From: Bradyrhizobium erythrophlei
GTDB lineage: Bacteria; Pseudomonadota; Alphaproteobacteria; Rhizobiales; Xanthobacteraceae
Direction: 5' to 3'
Assembly (NCBI RefSeq): GCF_900129425.1
Contig: NZ_LT670817.1
Location: 1,798,001 to 1,862,000 of the forward strand
DNA: 64,000 nucleotides
Both the position numbers and the translations under genes were made by a program. This document shows, piece by piece, positions 34,893 through 44,096 of this stretch (position 1 is the stretch's first letter; each line of letters starts with the position of its first letter). Below the pieces are notes generated by a model. The model was not told the origin of the DNA. It did not search any database and saw only the letters and a list, made by a program, of their open reading frames with translations.

Positions 34893-35345
34893 TCAAAGGG
34901 TAACGACGACCTTGCCGAATTGGCCGCTGTTCTCCAGATAGCGCTGCACTTCCACCATATCGTCGAACTTGAATGTACGATCGATGATCGGCTTGAGAGC
35001 GCCACTCGTGAGGCCGTTGATGACGTACTCAACTGCGGCCTTCCGGCGTGCTTCGTCGCCGGCTACCAGTCGGATGCTGTATCCCTTGACGGTTGGCATC
35101 TTCCGGATCGTCCCCAGCACAGGGATCGGAGCGTCACCCTCGCTCAGTGCGCTGCAGATGTGGCGATGCCCTGATTGGTCAATGCGGCGATCAGCTTGGT
35201 AAAGTGCGGGTCCGCCTACGGGATCGAAAGCAACGCGCGTGCCGTTGTCGCTCGTGATGCGCATCACTTCGACGACCATGTCTTGCTCCTGGGTCGCAAC
35301 GACATGTGCTGCGCCGGCCCTCCTGCAGCCATCTTCCGGCGAGAG
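34893..35345 (-). pseudogene. C-terminal remnant of a quinone oxidoreductase / zinc-type alcohol dehydrogenase
   Basis: The reverse strand encodes the second half of a medium-chain dehydrogenase: RAGAAHVVATQEQDMVVEV, RITSDNGTRVAFDPVGGPA, then ALSEGDAPIPVLGTI and FGKVVVTL at the end. The N-terminal catalytic half is missing. After GGPA the expected sequence continues in another frame (HFTKLIAALTNQGIAT) and returns later, so two opposite small indels disturb a short stretch. The gene is truncated and frameshifted, hence not functional. Confidence 0.75.
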
Positions 35346-35464
35346 TGTTCCTGTTCGGTCACCTCTCGATAACGTGAATATATGATGTCTATCATTCGAT
35401 TGATTTACGAATACGTGCAACTAGTTCAACGGTCGTTCAATTTCTGATGAGGAGAACTCCGGTG

Positions 35465-35743
35465 ATGAAACAGACCAAACATTCAATCAAGTCTCATCGC
35501 TTTGAACTCGTGCACGGCGAAGATGCCGACTTTATCGCCTATCAACGGAAGTTTGGCGATGGCCTTTGGCAGACGGTTTCAACATGGATGATCCCGCGGA
35601 CTGAGTATCGGTAGCCGACCGCGCCCAGGGCGCTCGAGGTCACGTTAAGCGCGGAAGATTACGACACAGAGTTGGCTGAACGCTGCGGCCCGATCAATCC
35701 TGCGTTGCCCGCCAACGCGCTCGTTCCAGTTCCGGCGCAATAG
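35465..35743 (+). pseudogene. Small ORF interrupted by an in-frame amber codon
   Basis: From ATG 35465, preceded by a strong GAGGAGAA ribosome site, a 49-codon frame (MKQTKHSIKSHRFELVHGED ... WMIPRTEYR) ends at TAG 35612-35614. The same frame then stays open for 42 more codons with GC-rich third positions (TAPRALEVTLSAEDYDTELA ... ALVPVPAQ) to a second TAG at 35741-35743. The whole looks like one protein of about 92 residues with a nonsense codon in the middle: either an inactivated gene, a short 49-residue gene, or readthrough. No family is recognised. It lies just upstream of the RND operon. Confidence 0.5.
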
Positions 35744-35800
35744 CTTAGCTCAGGGCTGATCTGCATATTCCGGAACATCCGCGAGATAAGGAACTCGGGT

Positions 35801-38800
35801 ATGGGCGTTGTCCGATTTGCGTTGAAATTTCCATATACTTTCTACGGGCTCGCCGCACTAATTCTGTTTCTCGGTGTCTTGGCGATTGTCGTCATGCCGG
35901 TCGATATCTTCCCGGAGATCAACATTCCGGTCGTCACTGTCATCTGGCAGTACACAGGTCTAAGCACGCCGGAGATGGAGCAGCGCGTCACCACATACAG
36001 CCAATACGCGATCAGTACGAGCGTAAATGGCATCAAGAATATGGAAGCGCAGACGCTGAATGGCATTTCCGTACAGAAGATCTTCTTTCAACCGGACGTC
36101 AATATCGACCTAGCTATTGCACAGATCGTTTCGGCTACGAACTACATTCGTGTGCTCATGCCAACCGGAATCCAAGCGCCAATAGTCGTGAACTACAATG
36201 CGTCAAGCATACCGGTCCTGCAGCTCAGCCTGGCTTCCGACAATCTCAACGAACAGAAGCTCTACGATTACGGCTACTATCGCCTGCGTCAACAGCTGGC
36301 TCCGGTCCATGGCGTCACGTTCCCGACCCCGGATGGAGGAAAATATCGGCAGATCATGGTCGATATCGACCAAACAAAGCTTCAGGCCAGGGGCTTGACG
36401 CCGACGGACGTCGTGAACGCGATCAGCGCGCAGAACCTGACACTGCCGTCAGGCTTGGCCAAGATTGGAGACAGGCAATACACGGTTCGCACCAATGCGA
36501 TGCCCGCGACCATCGAAGAACTGAACAATATCCCCATAAAGTTCGTGAATGGAGCAACGGTATTTGTGAGGGATGTCGGCCAGGTCCGCGATGCCTGGGC
36601 AGTACAGCAAAATATCGTCCGAAAAAATGGCCAACGCGCTGTCTTGCTGAGCGTCATCAAGAACGGCAATGCTTCGACGCTCAGCGTCGTGAACGGGGTT
36701 CGGAAAGCTCTGCAGACGGCACGCGCGGACGCACCTCCCGGCCTGACCATCGATGAACTGTTCGATCAAGCCAAACTCGTCTCGGCGTCGGTCGCGAGCG
36801 TGGTCCGGGAGGGGGCTATCGCGGTTGGGCTTACCTCGCTGATGATCCTGCTGTTTCTCGGGTCATGGCGGTCGACGCTGATCGTCATGATTTCGATTCC
36901 GCTGTCGATCCTGACATCCATCGTCGTGCTCTATTTTCTTGGCCACACGATCAATACCATGACACTCGGCGGGATGGCGTTGGCGATCGGCATCTTGGTC
37001 GACGATTCGACGGTAACTATCGAAAATACTCATCGGCTGCGCACTGAAGAGGGAATGAGCCCGGCCGCGGCGACACTTCACGGGTCGGCCGGTATTGCCG
37101 TCCCAACCTTGGTCTCGACGCTCGCCATCAGTTGTGTGTTTACATCGGTGGTGTTCCTCGAGGGGCCGGCCAAATTTCTGTTCACGCCTCTCGGGCTCGC
37201 CGTGGTGTTCGCGATGCTGGCGTCCTATGCCCTGTCGAGGACGTTGACGCCGATCCTCATAGGCTTGCTGCTGAAAGGCGAGCACCACGACGAAACCGGC
37301 AGTTCGATGGGCTGGTTCGCGTCGCTGCACCGCAGTTTCGAGCGTGGCTTCGAACACTTTCGCGTAAGCTATATCGACGTGCTCATCCTGATGCTCGCGC
37401 GACGGTTCATTGTCCCGCTTGCTGCCGTCCTCATGCTCGCGTTGGGAATCGTGATGCTAACGCTCATCGGGCGTGATTTCTTTCCAGCAATCGACGGAGG
37501 ACAGATCAAGCTCCACGTTCGCGCACCTGCCGCCACCCGGATCGACGCGACCGAAGGCATTTTCCAGGCCGTCGAGGACAAGATTCGAGAGGTAATTCCC
37601 GAGCGAGAACGAGACCTCATTGTGGACGATATCGGGTTACCGCAACGTGTGTACAACCTTGCATTCACCGACGGCTCAACAATTGGCCCCAATGACGGCG
37701 TGATCCTGGTGGCCCTTACGAAGGAGCACGCGCCGACGGCCGGGTACGTCCACAAGTTGCGCGAGGTGCTGGCGGCCGAATTTCCCGAAGAAACGTTCTA
37801 TTTCCAGCCTGCAGACATGGTCACCCAAATTCTCAATTTCGGGCTGCCGGCGCAGATCGATGTTCGGACAGTTGGCCGCGACCGCGCGAACAACCTGCGC
37901 GTAGCGCAGGAACTGCGGCGCCGCATTGCTGCTATTCCCGGAATTGTTGACGCGCATCTTCAACAGGAGATCGATGCTCCGGCATTCATGGCCGCGATTG
38001 ATCGTGCGCGTGCTCTGCAGTTCGGGCTAAGCCCGCAGAGTATCGCCAACGACGTCAATATAAGCCTGAGCTCTTCCGAGCAGGTTACGCCGAACTTCTG
38101 GACCGATCCGGCAGCGGGAATTCCGTACTACATTACGGTCCAGACGCCGGAGCGTCAGGTGAGTTCCCTAAACGAACTTGGCAACACGCCAGTTTCTACG
38201 AACATCGCCTCTGGAGGCCCGCCGGTACCAGGACTGCTGAGCAACGTTGCCAACTTAAGACGTGACAGCGTCCCGACCAACTTGAATCAGACGAACATCC
38301 AGCCAGCCTACGAAGTGTACGCCAGCGTGCAGGGCCGCGACCTCGGCGGCGTCTCCGAGGAGATCAACAAGTTCATTCCGGAAATGCAAAAACAGCTCAA
38401 GCCAGGCAACTCGATTGCGGTTCTCGGCCAAATCCAGAGCATGCATGATTCCTTCAGGGATCTGGGGCTCGGACTGTTGTTCGCCACCGTGCTCGTCTAT
38501 CTGCTCATGCTCGTGAATTACCAGAATTTAGGCGATCCGTTCGTCGTGATCCTGGCCCTTCCTGCAACGCTGTGCGGAATCGTCACCATGCTATTTATCA
38601 CCGGCACGAGCTTGAGTGTGCCCTCCCTGATGGGCGCGATCATGGCCGTCGGCGTTGCCTCGGCCAATTCCATTCTGCTCGTCACGTTCGCGCGGGAACA
38701 GCAGCTCGCCGGCAAGACGGCGTTTCAGGCCGCGATCGATGCGGGACATACCCGGATTCGGCCCGTCCTGATGACGGCATCGGCCATGGTCGTCGGCATG

Positions 38801-38986
38801 ATCCCGATGGCGATCGGCGGCGCCGGCGAGGAACAGAATGCAGCGCTGGCGCGCGCGGTGATTGGCGGCCTGCTGTTCGCGACGCCAACGACCCTGCTGA
38901 TCGTCCCTTATCTGTTTGCCATGCTGAGAAGCCGCAACGACGGCAAACCAGCTAATGGCGTGTTCGAGGAACTTCCCAATGAATGA
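35801..38986 (+). CDS. RND efflux pump, inner-membrane transporter
   Basis: Proton-driven RND exporter of 1061 residues (AcrB/HAE1 type, normal length). The N-terminal helix FPYTFYGLAALILFLGVLAI is followed by a large periplasmic domain, and TM4 carries the proton-relay Asp pair in GGMALAIGILVDDSTVTIEN. A second helix block, periplasmic domain and helix block follow, ending in MASANS-type motifs (MAVGVASANSILLVTFA). It exports drugs, solvents or other hydrophobic compounds. Its stop overlaps the adaptor gene by 8 bases. Transporter-before-adaptor order is unusual but known, and no outer-membrane channel gene follows. Confidence 0.93.
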   Translation: MGVVRFALKFPYTFYGLAALILFLGVLAIVVMPVDIFPEINIPVVTVIWQYTGLSTPEMEQRVTTYSQYAISTSVNGIKNMEAQTLNGISVQKIFFQPDVNIDLAIAQIVSATNYIRVLMPTGIQAPIVVNYNASSIPVLQLSLASDNLNEQKLYDYGYYRLRQQLAPVHGVTFPTPDGGKYRQIMVDIDQTKLQARGLTPTDVVNAISAQNLTLPSGLAKIGDRQYTVRTNAMPATIEELNNIPIKFVNGATVFVRDVGQVRDAWAVQQNIVRKNGQRAVLLSVIKNGNASTLSVVNGVRKALQTARADAPPGLTIDELFDQAKLVSASVASVVREGAIAVGLTSLMILLFLGSWRSTLIVMISIPLSILTSIVVLYFLGHTINTMTLGGMALAIGILVDDSTVTIENTHRLRTEEGMSPAAATLHGSAGIAVPTLVSTLAISCVFTSVVFLEGPAKFLFTPLGLAVVFAMLASYALSRTLTPILIGLLLKGEHHDETGSSMGWFASLHRSFERGFEHFRVSYIDVLILMLARRFIVPLAAVLMLALGIVMLTLIGRDFFPAIDGGQIKLHVRAPAATRIDATEGIFQAVEDKIREVIPERERDLIVDDIGLPQRVYNLAFTDGSTIGPNDGVILVALTKEHAPTAGYVHKLREVLAAEFPEETFYFQPADMVTQILNFGLPAQIDVRTVGRDRANNLRVAQELRRRIAAIPGIVDAHLQQEIDAPAFMAAIDRARALQFGLSPQSIANDVNISLSSSEQVTPNFWTDPAAGIPYYITVQTPERQVSSLNELGNTPVSTNIASGGPPVPGLLSNVANLRRDSVPTNLNQTNIQPAYEVYASVQGRDLGGVSEEINKFIPEMQKQLKPGNSIAVLGQIQSMHDSFRDLGLGLLFATVLVYLLMLVNYQNLGDPFVVILALPATLCGIVTMLFITGTSLSVPSLMGAIMAVGVASANSILLVTFAREQQLAGKTAFQAAIDAGHTRIRPVLMTASAMVVGMIPMAIGGAGEEQNAALARAVIGGLLFATPTTLLIVPYLFAMLRSRNDGKPANGVFEELPNE

Positions 38987-40247
38987 CACCTGCAATCGTC
39001 AGCGCGAACCGGCCGTCGGTCGCAAATCCGAAAAAGCGCCGAACGATTGCCCGGATACTCAGCGCCGCTGGAGCCGCCTTCTGTTCGGGGGCGCCGCTTT
39101 CTTGCTGCTCGCCGCGGGCCTGGCTTTCGGCACATCGCGCTCCTATTCGCAGCAGCGGGAGGTCATAGCGACCGCCGATCACGCTCGCGAGTTCGTACCG
39201 AGCGTTCGTGTCGCGACCGTAGGGGCGAGCCCCGGCAATATCGTCGTCACGTTGCCGGCAACGACGGCCGCGTTCGCGGACGCGAACATTTATGCTCGCG
39301 CCACCGGCTATATCGGAAAGCGAAACGTTGACATCGGCGATCATGTCAAACAAGGCGAACTGCTGGTCGAGCTTGGAGTACCCGAGCTCGACGACCAGAT
39401 TGCGCAGAACGAGTCCACCCTCGAGCAGCTCAAGGCCGCAGTGCAGCAGGCCGAAGCCAACTCGACGCTCGCGCAAGCGACCTGGGGCCGCGATAAACCC
39501 TTGCTCAGGGATGGATGGGTGACGGGCCACCAAGGCGATATCGACCTCCAAACCGTCAAGGCGGATGAAGCCGCGGTCAGCGTTGCGCAAGCGAATGTCG
39601 TCGCGCAGGAGCGCCTGCTTCGGGTGCTGCATCAGAACCGGGCCTATGCCTCGGTTGTTGCACCGTTCGACGGCATCATCACCCAGCGCAACGTTGATGT
39701 CGGCTCGTTGGTGCAGGGAAACGCAAACACCGGCACTTTCATGTTCGAGATCATGCAGAAGGACGTGATCCGTGTGCGGGTCTATGTGCCGCAGGACGCG
39801 GCGTTCGGCGTTGCGCCGGGCGTTGAGGCGATAGTGCGCGTTCCCGAAATCCCGGGTCGCACGTTCCGCGGCGAGGTGACACGGATCGCCGAAGCGCTGC
39901 AGACCGGCACTAGGACGCTGCTGACCGAGATCGACATTTCGAATCCCGACGGCGCGCTACAGCCTGGCACCTACTGCACTGTCGATCTCAACATACTGAG
40001 GAAGACGCCATCGTTTCTGGTGCCGGCCGATGCGACGATTTTCAATCAGAACGGAATGCAGGTGGCCGTGGTCAAAGATGGTACCGCCCATATCCACAAG
40101 GTGTCGGTGATGCGCGATTTCGGAACGCAGGTGGAAGTGGACGACGGGGTCGAACAAGGCGACTTGGTGATCATCAATCCGCCCATTGCCCTTAGCGAGG
40201 GCAGCAAAGTACGGGCTCGCGCGGAGCCCGCCGTACCAAGAACGTAG
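38979..40247 (+). CDS. RND efflux periplasmic adaptor (membrane fusion protein)
   Basis: Adaptor of 422 residues that bridges the RND pump and an outer-membrane channel. A membrane anchor lies at about residues 33-52 (LLFGGAAFLLLAAGLAFG), followed by the lipoyl domain halves (IYARATGYIGKRNVDIGDHV and YASVVAPFDGIITQRNVDVG) around a short helical hairpin. Beta-barrel and membrane-proximal domains follow (QPGTYCTVDLNI, VEQGDLVIINPP). The ATG at 38979 overlaps the pump gene, so translation is coupled. Confidence 0.92.
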   Translation: MNDTCNRQREPAVGRKSEKAPNDCPDTQRRWSRLLFGGAAFLLLAAGLAFGTSRSYSQQREVIATADHAREFVPSVRVATVGASPGNIVVTLPATTAAFADANIYARATGYIGKRNVDIGDHVKQGELLVELGVPELDDQIAQNESTLEQLKAAVQQAEANSTLAQATWGRDKPLLRDGWVTGHQGDIDLQTVKADEAAVSVAQANVVAQERLLRVLHQNRAYASVVAPFDGIITQRNVDVGSLVQGNANTGTFMFEIMQKDVIRVRVYVPQDAAFGVAPGVEAIVRVPEIPGRTFRGEVTRIAEALQTGTRTLLTEIDISNPDGALQPGTYCTVDLNILRKTPSFLVPADATIFNQNGMQVAVVKDGTAHIHKVSVMRDFGTQVEVDDGVEQGDLVIINPPIALSEGSKVRARAEPAVPRT

Positions 40248-40376
40248 GCGCGGCAGGCCCGACGATCCGCCTGCTTGTCCGTGTCCGCTGGGTATCGCCG
40301 ACGTTTGAACGTGGCCCGATGCCGCCAGCTTTCAATAAGGAGAAAAAGCACGCCAATGGCCCAACCTCCCCGATCC

Positions 40377-41165
40377 TTACCAGGTGGCGCCGAGACCGAG
40401 ATGCGCGAGCACCTGATGGCGAAGCTCGGCCAGATGCGGGTCGCCCCGGTGGCGGGGATACGGCCTGGCGTTCGCGATTTCCGCCTTGATGTGTGCCGGA
40501 CGCTGGCTCAACACGATAACCCGGCCGGCAAGGAACAACGCCTCTTCCACATCATGGGTCACGAGCAGCGCGGTGAAGCCAGCGCGCTGCCACAGTGACA
40601 CGAGTTCGCCCTGCATCGTGATCCGCGTCAGTGAGTCGAGCTGGCCCAAAGGCTCGTCGAGAATGAGCAGCTTCGGGTCGTTGACCAGCGCGCGCGCCAG
40701 AGCCGCGCGTTGCGCCATGCCGCCGGAAAGCTGGTGCGGGTAGGCATTGGCGAAGCCTGTGAGCCCGACCAGGCGCAACGCGTCTTCGATGCGTCCGCGA
40801 TGGGTGCGCAGCAACCCGCGTGCTTCCAGTCCGAGCGCAACGTTGCTCCACACCGTCCGCCATGGATAAAGCGTGGGGTCCTGAAAAACGACGACGCGCG
40901 ACGGATCCGGTGCTTCGATCTCCCTTCCCTCCGTCAGCAGGGAGCCGGCGGTCGGAGTTTCGAGCCCCGCGACCAGCCGCAGCAAGGTCGATTTTCCGCA
41001 CCCACTCGGCCCCAGGAGAGCGACGAACTCGCCGCGGCCGACCTGCAGGCTGACGCGGTCCAATACCGGCAGCGGCTGTCCTTCCAGGTCGAAGCGATGG
41101 CTCACTTCGCGGAGCGTCAGCGTCGTTCCGCGGACCGGGTAGTCGCTTGCGGTCGCCGCTACCAC
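40377..41165 (-). CDS. Nitrate/sulfonate-type ABC transporter ATP-binding protein (GTG start)
   Basis: ATPase subunit of 262 residues in the SsuB/NrtD/TauB group. Walker A is GPSGCGKST, the signature is LSGGMAQRAALARAL, Walker B is LLILDEPLGQLD, and the switch His lies in LLVTHDVEEAL. The GTG at 41165 overlaps the permease stop by 7 bases and starts a normal N-terminus, so the much longer open frame above it is ignored. It is third in a reverse-strand operon (binding protein, permease, ATPase). Confidence 0.9.
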   Translation of the reverse strand: MVAATASDYPVRGTTLTLREVSHRFDLEGQPLPVLDRVSLQVGRGEFVALLGPSGCGKSTLLRLVAGLETPTAGSLLTEGREIEAPDPSRVVVFQDPTLYPWRTVWSNVALGLEARGLLRTHRGRIEDALRLVGLTGFANAYPHQLSGGMAQRAALARALVNDPKLLILDEPLGQLDSLTRITMQGELVSLWQRAGFTALLVTHDVEEALFLAGRVIVLSQRPAHIKAEIANARPYPRHRGDPHLAELRHQVLAHLGLGATW

Positions 41166-42160
41166 CGCACCAGACCCTTCTGCCAGGATAGCAGGCGGTC
41201 GCGCAAGCGGAACAGCAGCGTGATCAATCCGGAGCACAAGAACGCCATGAGCAGTAGCGCGGCGTACATATTGGCGTAGGCCGCCCAACCCTGCGCCCAT
41301 TGCAGATACCAGCCGAGCCCCGCCTTCACGCCTAGCATTTCGGCTACGACGAGAACCGCAAACGAGTTGCCGAGCCCCATGAACAGGCCAACAAAAACAT
41401 GCGGCATTGCCGCCGGAATGGCAACCTTGAGCACGAGGAAGCGCTGGCTTGCCCCCAATGTCCGCGCAATATCGTAATAGGCGCTGTTCACGCCGGCGAC
41501 ACCCGACCAGGTGAGCACCGTGACCGGAAACCCGGTGGCGAGCGCAATCAGGAAAATGCTGGCGCTGAAGCTCGACGGGAATACGAAAAATGCGAGCGGC
41601 AGCCAGGCCGTCGCTGGCAGCGGCCCGATGAACCGCAAAATCGGGTGGATCCAATAACCGGCGAGCCGCGACCAGCCGATCGCCACGCCAGTCACGAACC
41701 CGACCGCCGCACCGATAAAATAACCGGTCGCGAGCAGACGAGCTGAGGCCAAGGTGCCCGCAGCCAGCCGTCCCCAGTCGTCGACTACGACTTCGACAAT
41801 GGCCTGTGGCGGCGGAAAAAACGGCAACGGCAGCAATCCGAGCTTTGCGGTGACGGCCTCCCAGGCAGCCAAAAACAGCGCGAGCGCGACCAGCCACGGA
41901 GAAAGCCGCTGGAGACGTTGGAAAACAGTAAAACGAACGCCGGCAAAGGCCGCCAAGGCAAGGGCAACGGCCAATGCTCCGCACGCAGCGGCGAGGTTGC
42001 CGGTGTAGGCCCAATCGCTTTCGAGCTTATCCGGCCAGAACGCGGTGAGCGCGGCGACCATAGACCACGCGGCGGCCGCAGACAGCCCGCCGATTAACGA
42101 CCGAGTGGCTGACCGTGCAAAAAAAACCGAAACCCGGTTTCTGTGGCCTCGATACTTCAT
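41159..42160 (-). CDS. Nitrate/sulfonate-type ABC transporter permease
   Basis: Inner-membrane permease of 333 residues, longer than the usual 260 because of an N-terminal extension with two extra hydrophobic segments (residues 20-80, for example AACGALAVALALAAFAGV). The core starts at SPWLVALALFLAAWEAVTAK and has the EAA-type loop YYDIARTLGASQRFLVLKVA. With the neighbouring binding protein and ATPase it should import a small anion or organic compound such as a sulfonate. The ATG at 42160 is the only good start; the 3' end overlaps the ATPase gene. Confidence 0.88.
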   Translation of the reverse strand: MKYRGHRNRVSVFFARSATRSLIGGLSAAAAWSMVAALTAFWPDKLESDWAYTGNLAAACGALAVALALAAFAGVRFTVFQRLQRLSPWLVALALFLAAWEAVTAKLGLLPLPFFPPPQAIVEVVVDDWGRLAAGTLASARLLATGYFIGAAVGFVTGVAIGWSRLAGYWIHPILRFIGPLPATAWLPLAFFVFPSSFSASIFLIALATGFPVTVLTWSGVAGVNSAYYDIARTLGASQRFLVLKVAIPAAMPHVFVGLFMGLGNSFAVLVVAEMLGVKAGLGWYLQWAQGWAAYANMYAALLLMAFLCSGLITLLFRLRDRLLSWQKGLVRW

Positions 42161-42197
42161 CGACGACCGAGCTCACTGCAGATCTTTGCCGATCGGC

Positions 42198-43328
42198 TCA
42201 GCTTAGAACGTCAAGATAAATCCGCTCGGCGAACTTGGCGGTGTCGGTGTTTCGCTTGATGACGTTCACCGCCTTGAGTTCCTCGGTGTAGAGTAAAAGT
42301 TGCTTCTTGAGCGCCGCTCCGACGGGATGATTGTGGTGAGTATGGCTGCGATACATGGTGGCGAGATCCTCCACGGATCCTCTCCCGCCGTAGCTCGAAT
42401 AGATCGCTGCGGCGTCTGCGGGATCGCTGGCAATTCGGTCTGCCGCCTCCAGTATCGATCGTGTCAGAGCGGCCGCCACCGGTAATTCGCTTCGGGTGAG
42501 GCTGCCACGTATCGCGAGAATGCAGCAGGTGCGGTCGGCGAATTCATCCGTCAAGTTCGTCGCGATCTCGTTGAGCTTGCCTTCCTTGAGCCAAAGATAG
42601 GGCAGCGGATCGATCTCGGCCAGCGCCTGCACTTCGCCCTTGTCGACGGCAAGCGCGAGCAGATTGGCCGGATACTGGCGCCACTCTACCTCTTGGGTCG
42701 GATCGATGCCCTTTTTGGCGAGGAAGATCGAAAAGAAGTTCTTCGCTGGGCTCGCCTGATCGCTAATACCGATAGCCTTGCCGCGCAGGGACTCCAGGCT
42801 GTCAATATTCGCAGCCTTGGAGCCGAGGAGCCGGATGCAGCCGCCGTGCACGCCGGCGGTGATCCGAACGTCGAAACCTTGCTCCAGCGGCTTGAGCCAG
42901 CGCAGGGCCAACCCCAAACCGGCATCCGTCTTGCCAGTCGCGATCCCCTCCAACAGCTGGTCGGTCGAACCGCCGAAATTGACGAAATCGACATCGAGGT
43001 TGTGCTTGGCGAAGATACCCCGTTCCTTTGCGACCGGCGCAGCGAGCGTGCAGGCCGCGTTCGCGTTCCAGGCGAGTTTGAGCTGGCGGGGCGGCCCCTG
43101 CAGCTCTTCGCTGTTCGCCGCGGTGCGGCAAATAAGAGGCTCGCCAGGAATATATGCCAGCGATCCAGCCCCGGATGCCGTCAGCGCGCGAGCCGCTCCG
43201 AAGATCCCAAACGGCGCCGTGGCCCCGAGGGCGCCGACCAAGGTGAGCACCGAGCGGCGGGAGAAGGCGCGCCGCTTCGCTTCGGGTAGACCTTTCGTCA
43301 AGCTGTTGCCGATGTTGCGCGTTTCCAT
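42198..43328 (-). CDS. NMT1/SsuA-type ABC transporter substrate-binding protein
   Basis: Periplasmic binding protein of 376 residues with a twin-arginine-like signal (FSRRSVLTLVGALGATAPFG). The mature part has the family features ANAACTLAAPVAKERGIFAK, FGGSTDQLLEGIATGKTDAG and LRGKAIGISDQASPAKNFF. A GGAGAG ribosome site precedes ATG 43328. It is the first gene of the operon reading toward 40377. The ligand (nitrate, sulfonate, or another small molecule) cannot be told from sequence. The N-terminal mature segment of about 50 residues before the domain is unusually long. Confidence 0.88.
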   Translation of the reverse strand: METRNIGNSLTKGLPEAKRRAFSRRSVLTLVGALGATAPFGIFGAARALTASGAGSLAYIPGEPLICRTAANSEELQGPPRQLKLAWNANAACTLAAPVAKERGIFAKHNLDVDFVNFGGSTDQLLEGIATGKTDAGLGLALRWLKPLEQGFDVRITAGVHGGCIRLLGSKAANIDSLESLRGKAIGISDQASPAKNFFSIFLAKKGIDPTQEVEWRQYPANLLALAVDKGEVQALAEIDPLPYLWLKEGKLNEIATNLTDEFADRTCCILAIRGSLTRSELPVAAALTRSILEAADRIASDPADAAAIYSSYGGRGSVEDLATMYRSHTHHNHPVGAALKKQLLLYTEELKAVNVIKRNTDTAKFAERIYLDVLS

Positions 43329-43660
43329 GATGTCGCTCTCCAAAGTCGCGTATCGGCCGTGCCGAGCGCGGCGATACTCAAACCAATCTTGCTTGCAACT
43401 GTCATGATACTCCTCCCCGGTTTTCCGAAGGGAGTGCAGCGAGTCGACCCGCTCCCTGCACAATCGAGCGCTATCCGCGCCCGCGCGCATTGCGGATGCC
43501 CACGAAGAGACCGGCACAAAAGGATTGTCGGTTTAAGAGAGTGTGATGCCTGCCGACGGCATTTCGCTGCCATTCACCATTAGCGGAGACGTCGGCGCGT
43601 CCCGTCTCGGAAGGCAGCTCTGTATAGAGACTATACGATCCAACGCGCATCCAAAAGACC
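43329..43660. promoter_or_regulatory. Upstream region of the ABC operon
   Basis: About 330 bases without a supported gene. It should hold the promoter of the reverse-strand ABC operon; I see no distinct operator. Confidence 0.35.
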
Positions 43661-43850
43661 TCATTTTTGCCTGGGCGGAACAAGCAATTCGGTCAGGATC
43701 GGCGACCGCAATTGGTCTGAGCCCCGTGCTTCATCCAGCGATGGGAAGAGTTCCGGTGGTATTTGAGCCCAAGTGGCGATGTGGTCGAACACGCTTTGGT
43801 GGAGGAACATCTCCGCCAGCATGATCTCGGCGAGGTGCGATTGCTCGATG
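43661..43850 (-). pseudogene. Unidentified gene remnant (C-terminal end)
   Basis: Reverse-strand frame ending at TGA 43661-43663 with protein-like composition (LAEMFLHQSVFDHIATWAQI, then LDEARGSDQL and TELLVPPRQK) but no start codon. It reads like the last 60 residues of a larger protein that I cannot name. It lies next to a second remnant at 43897, so this is a gene graveyard. Confidence 0.35.
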
Positions 43851-43896
43851 GCGTCGCCGAAACCTCGCTCATGTGCGATGGCGACGCGAAGGCGTC

Positions 43897-44035
43897 ACGG
43901 CAATCGTCTGCGGCCCCGTTCCTTGCGACGCACCCGATCTGGTCGCGACCTTGATGCCGCTCGTCCGCTCGAATTCCGGCAACAATTCCTCGTACGCGCC
44001 GTTGAATCCACCGGATATCAGAAGGTTCACCCGTG
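43897..44035 (-). pseudogene. N-terminal remnant of a ModA-like ABC binding protein
   Basis: On the reverse strand VNLLISGGFNGAYEELLPEF is followed by SGIKVATRSGASQGTGPQTI, the beginning of the mature part of extracellular binding proteins of the molybdate-like group. After about 50 residues the frame runs into unrelated sequence and stops. Both ends are missing: no signal peptide and no second lobe. Confidence 0.65.
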
Positions 44036-44096
44036 CCACGAGCTATGCCTGACTTGGCGACTTAGCGGCGTTTTCACGCGTGTTATTTCTGGTTTT

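Noticed and set aside
41166..42014. Long N-terminal extension of the ABC ATPase frame
   Set aside because: It overlaps the permease gene in another frame and has no ATPase-family sequence; the GTG at 41165 gives the normal start.
43543..43954. Forward open frames between the ABC operon and the NTF2-like gene
   Set aside because: The reverse strand carries recognisable gene remnants here; the forward frames have no domain or ribosome site.
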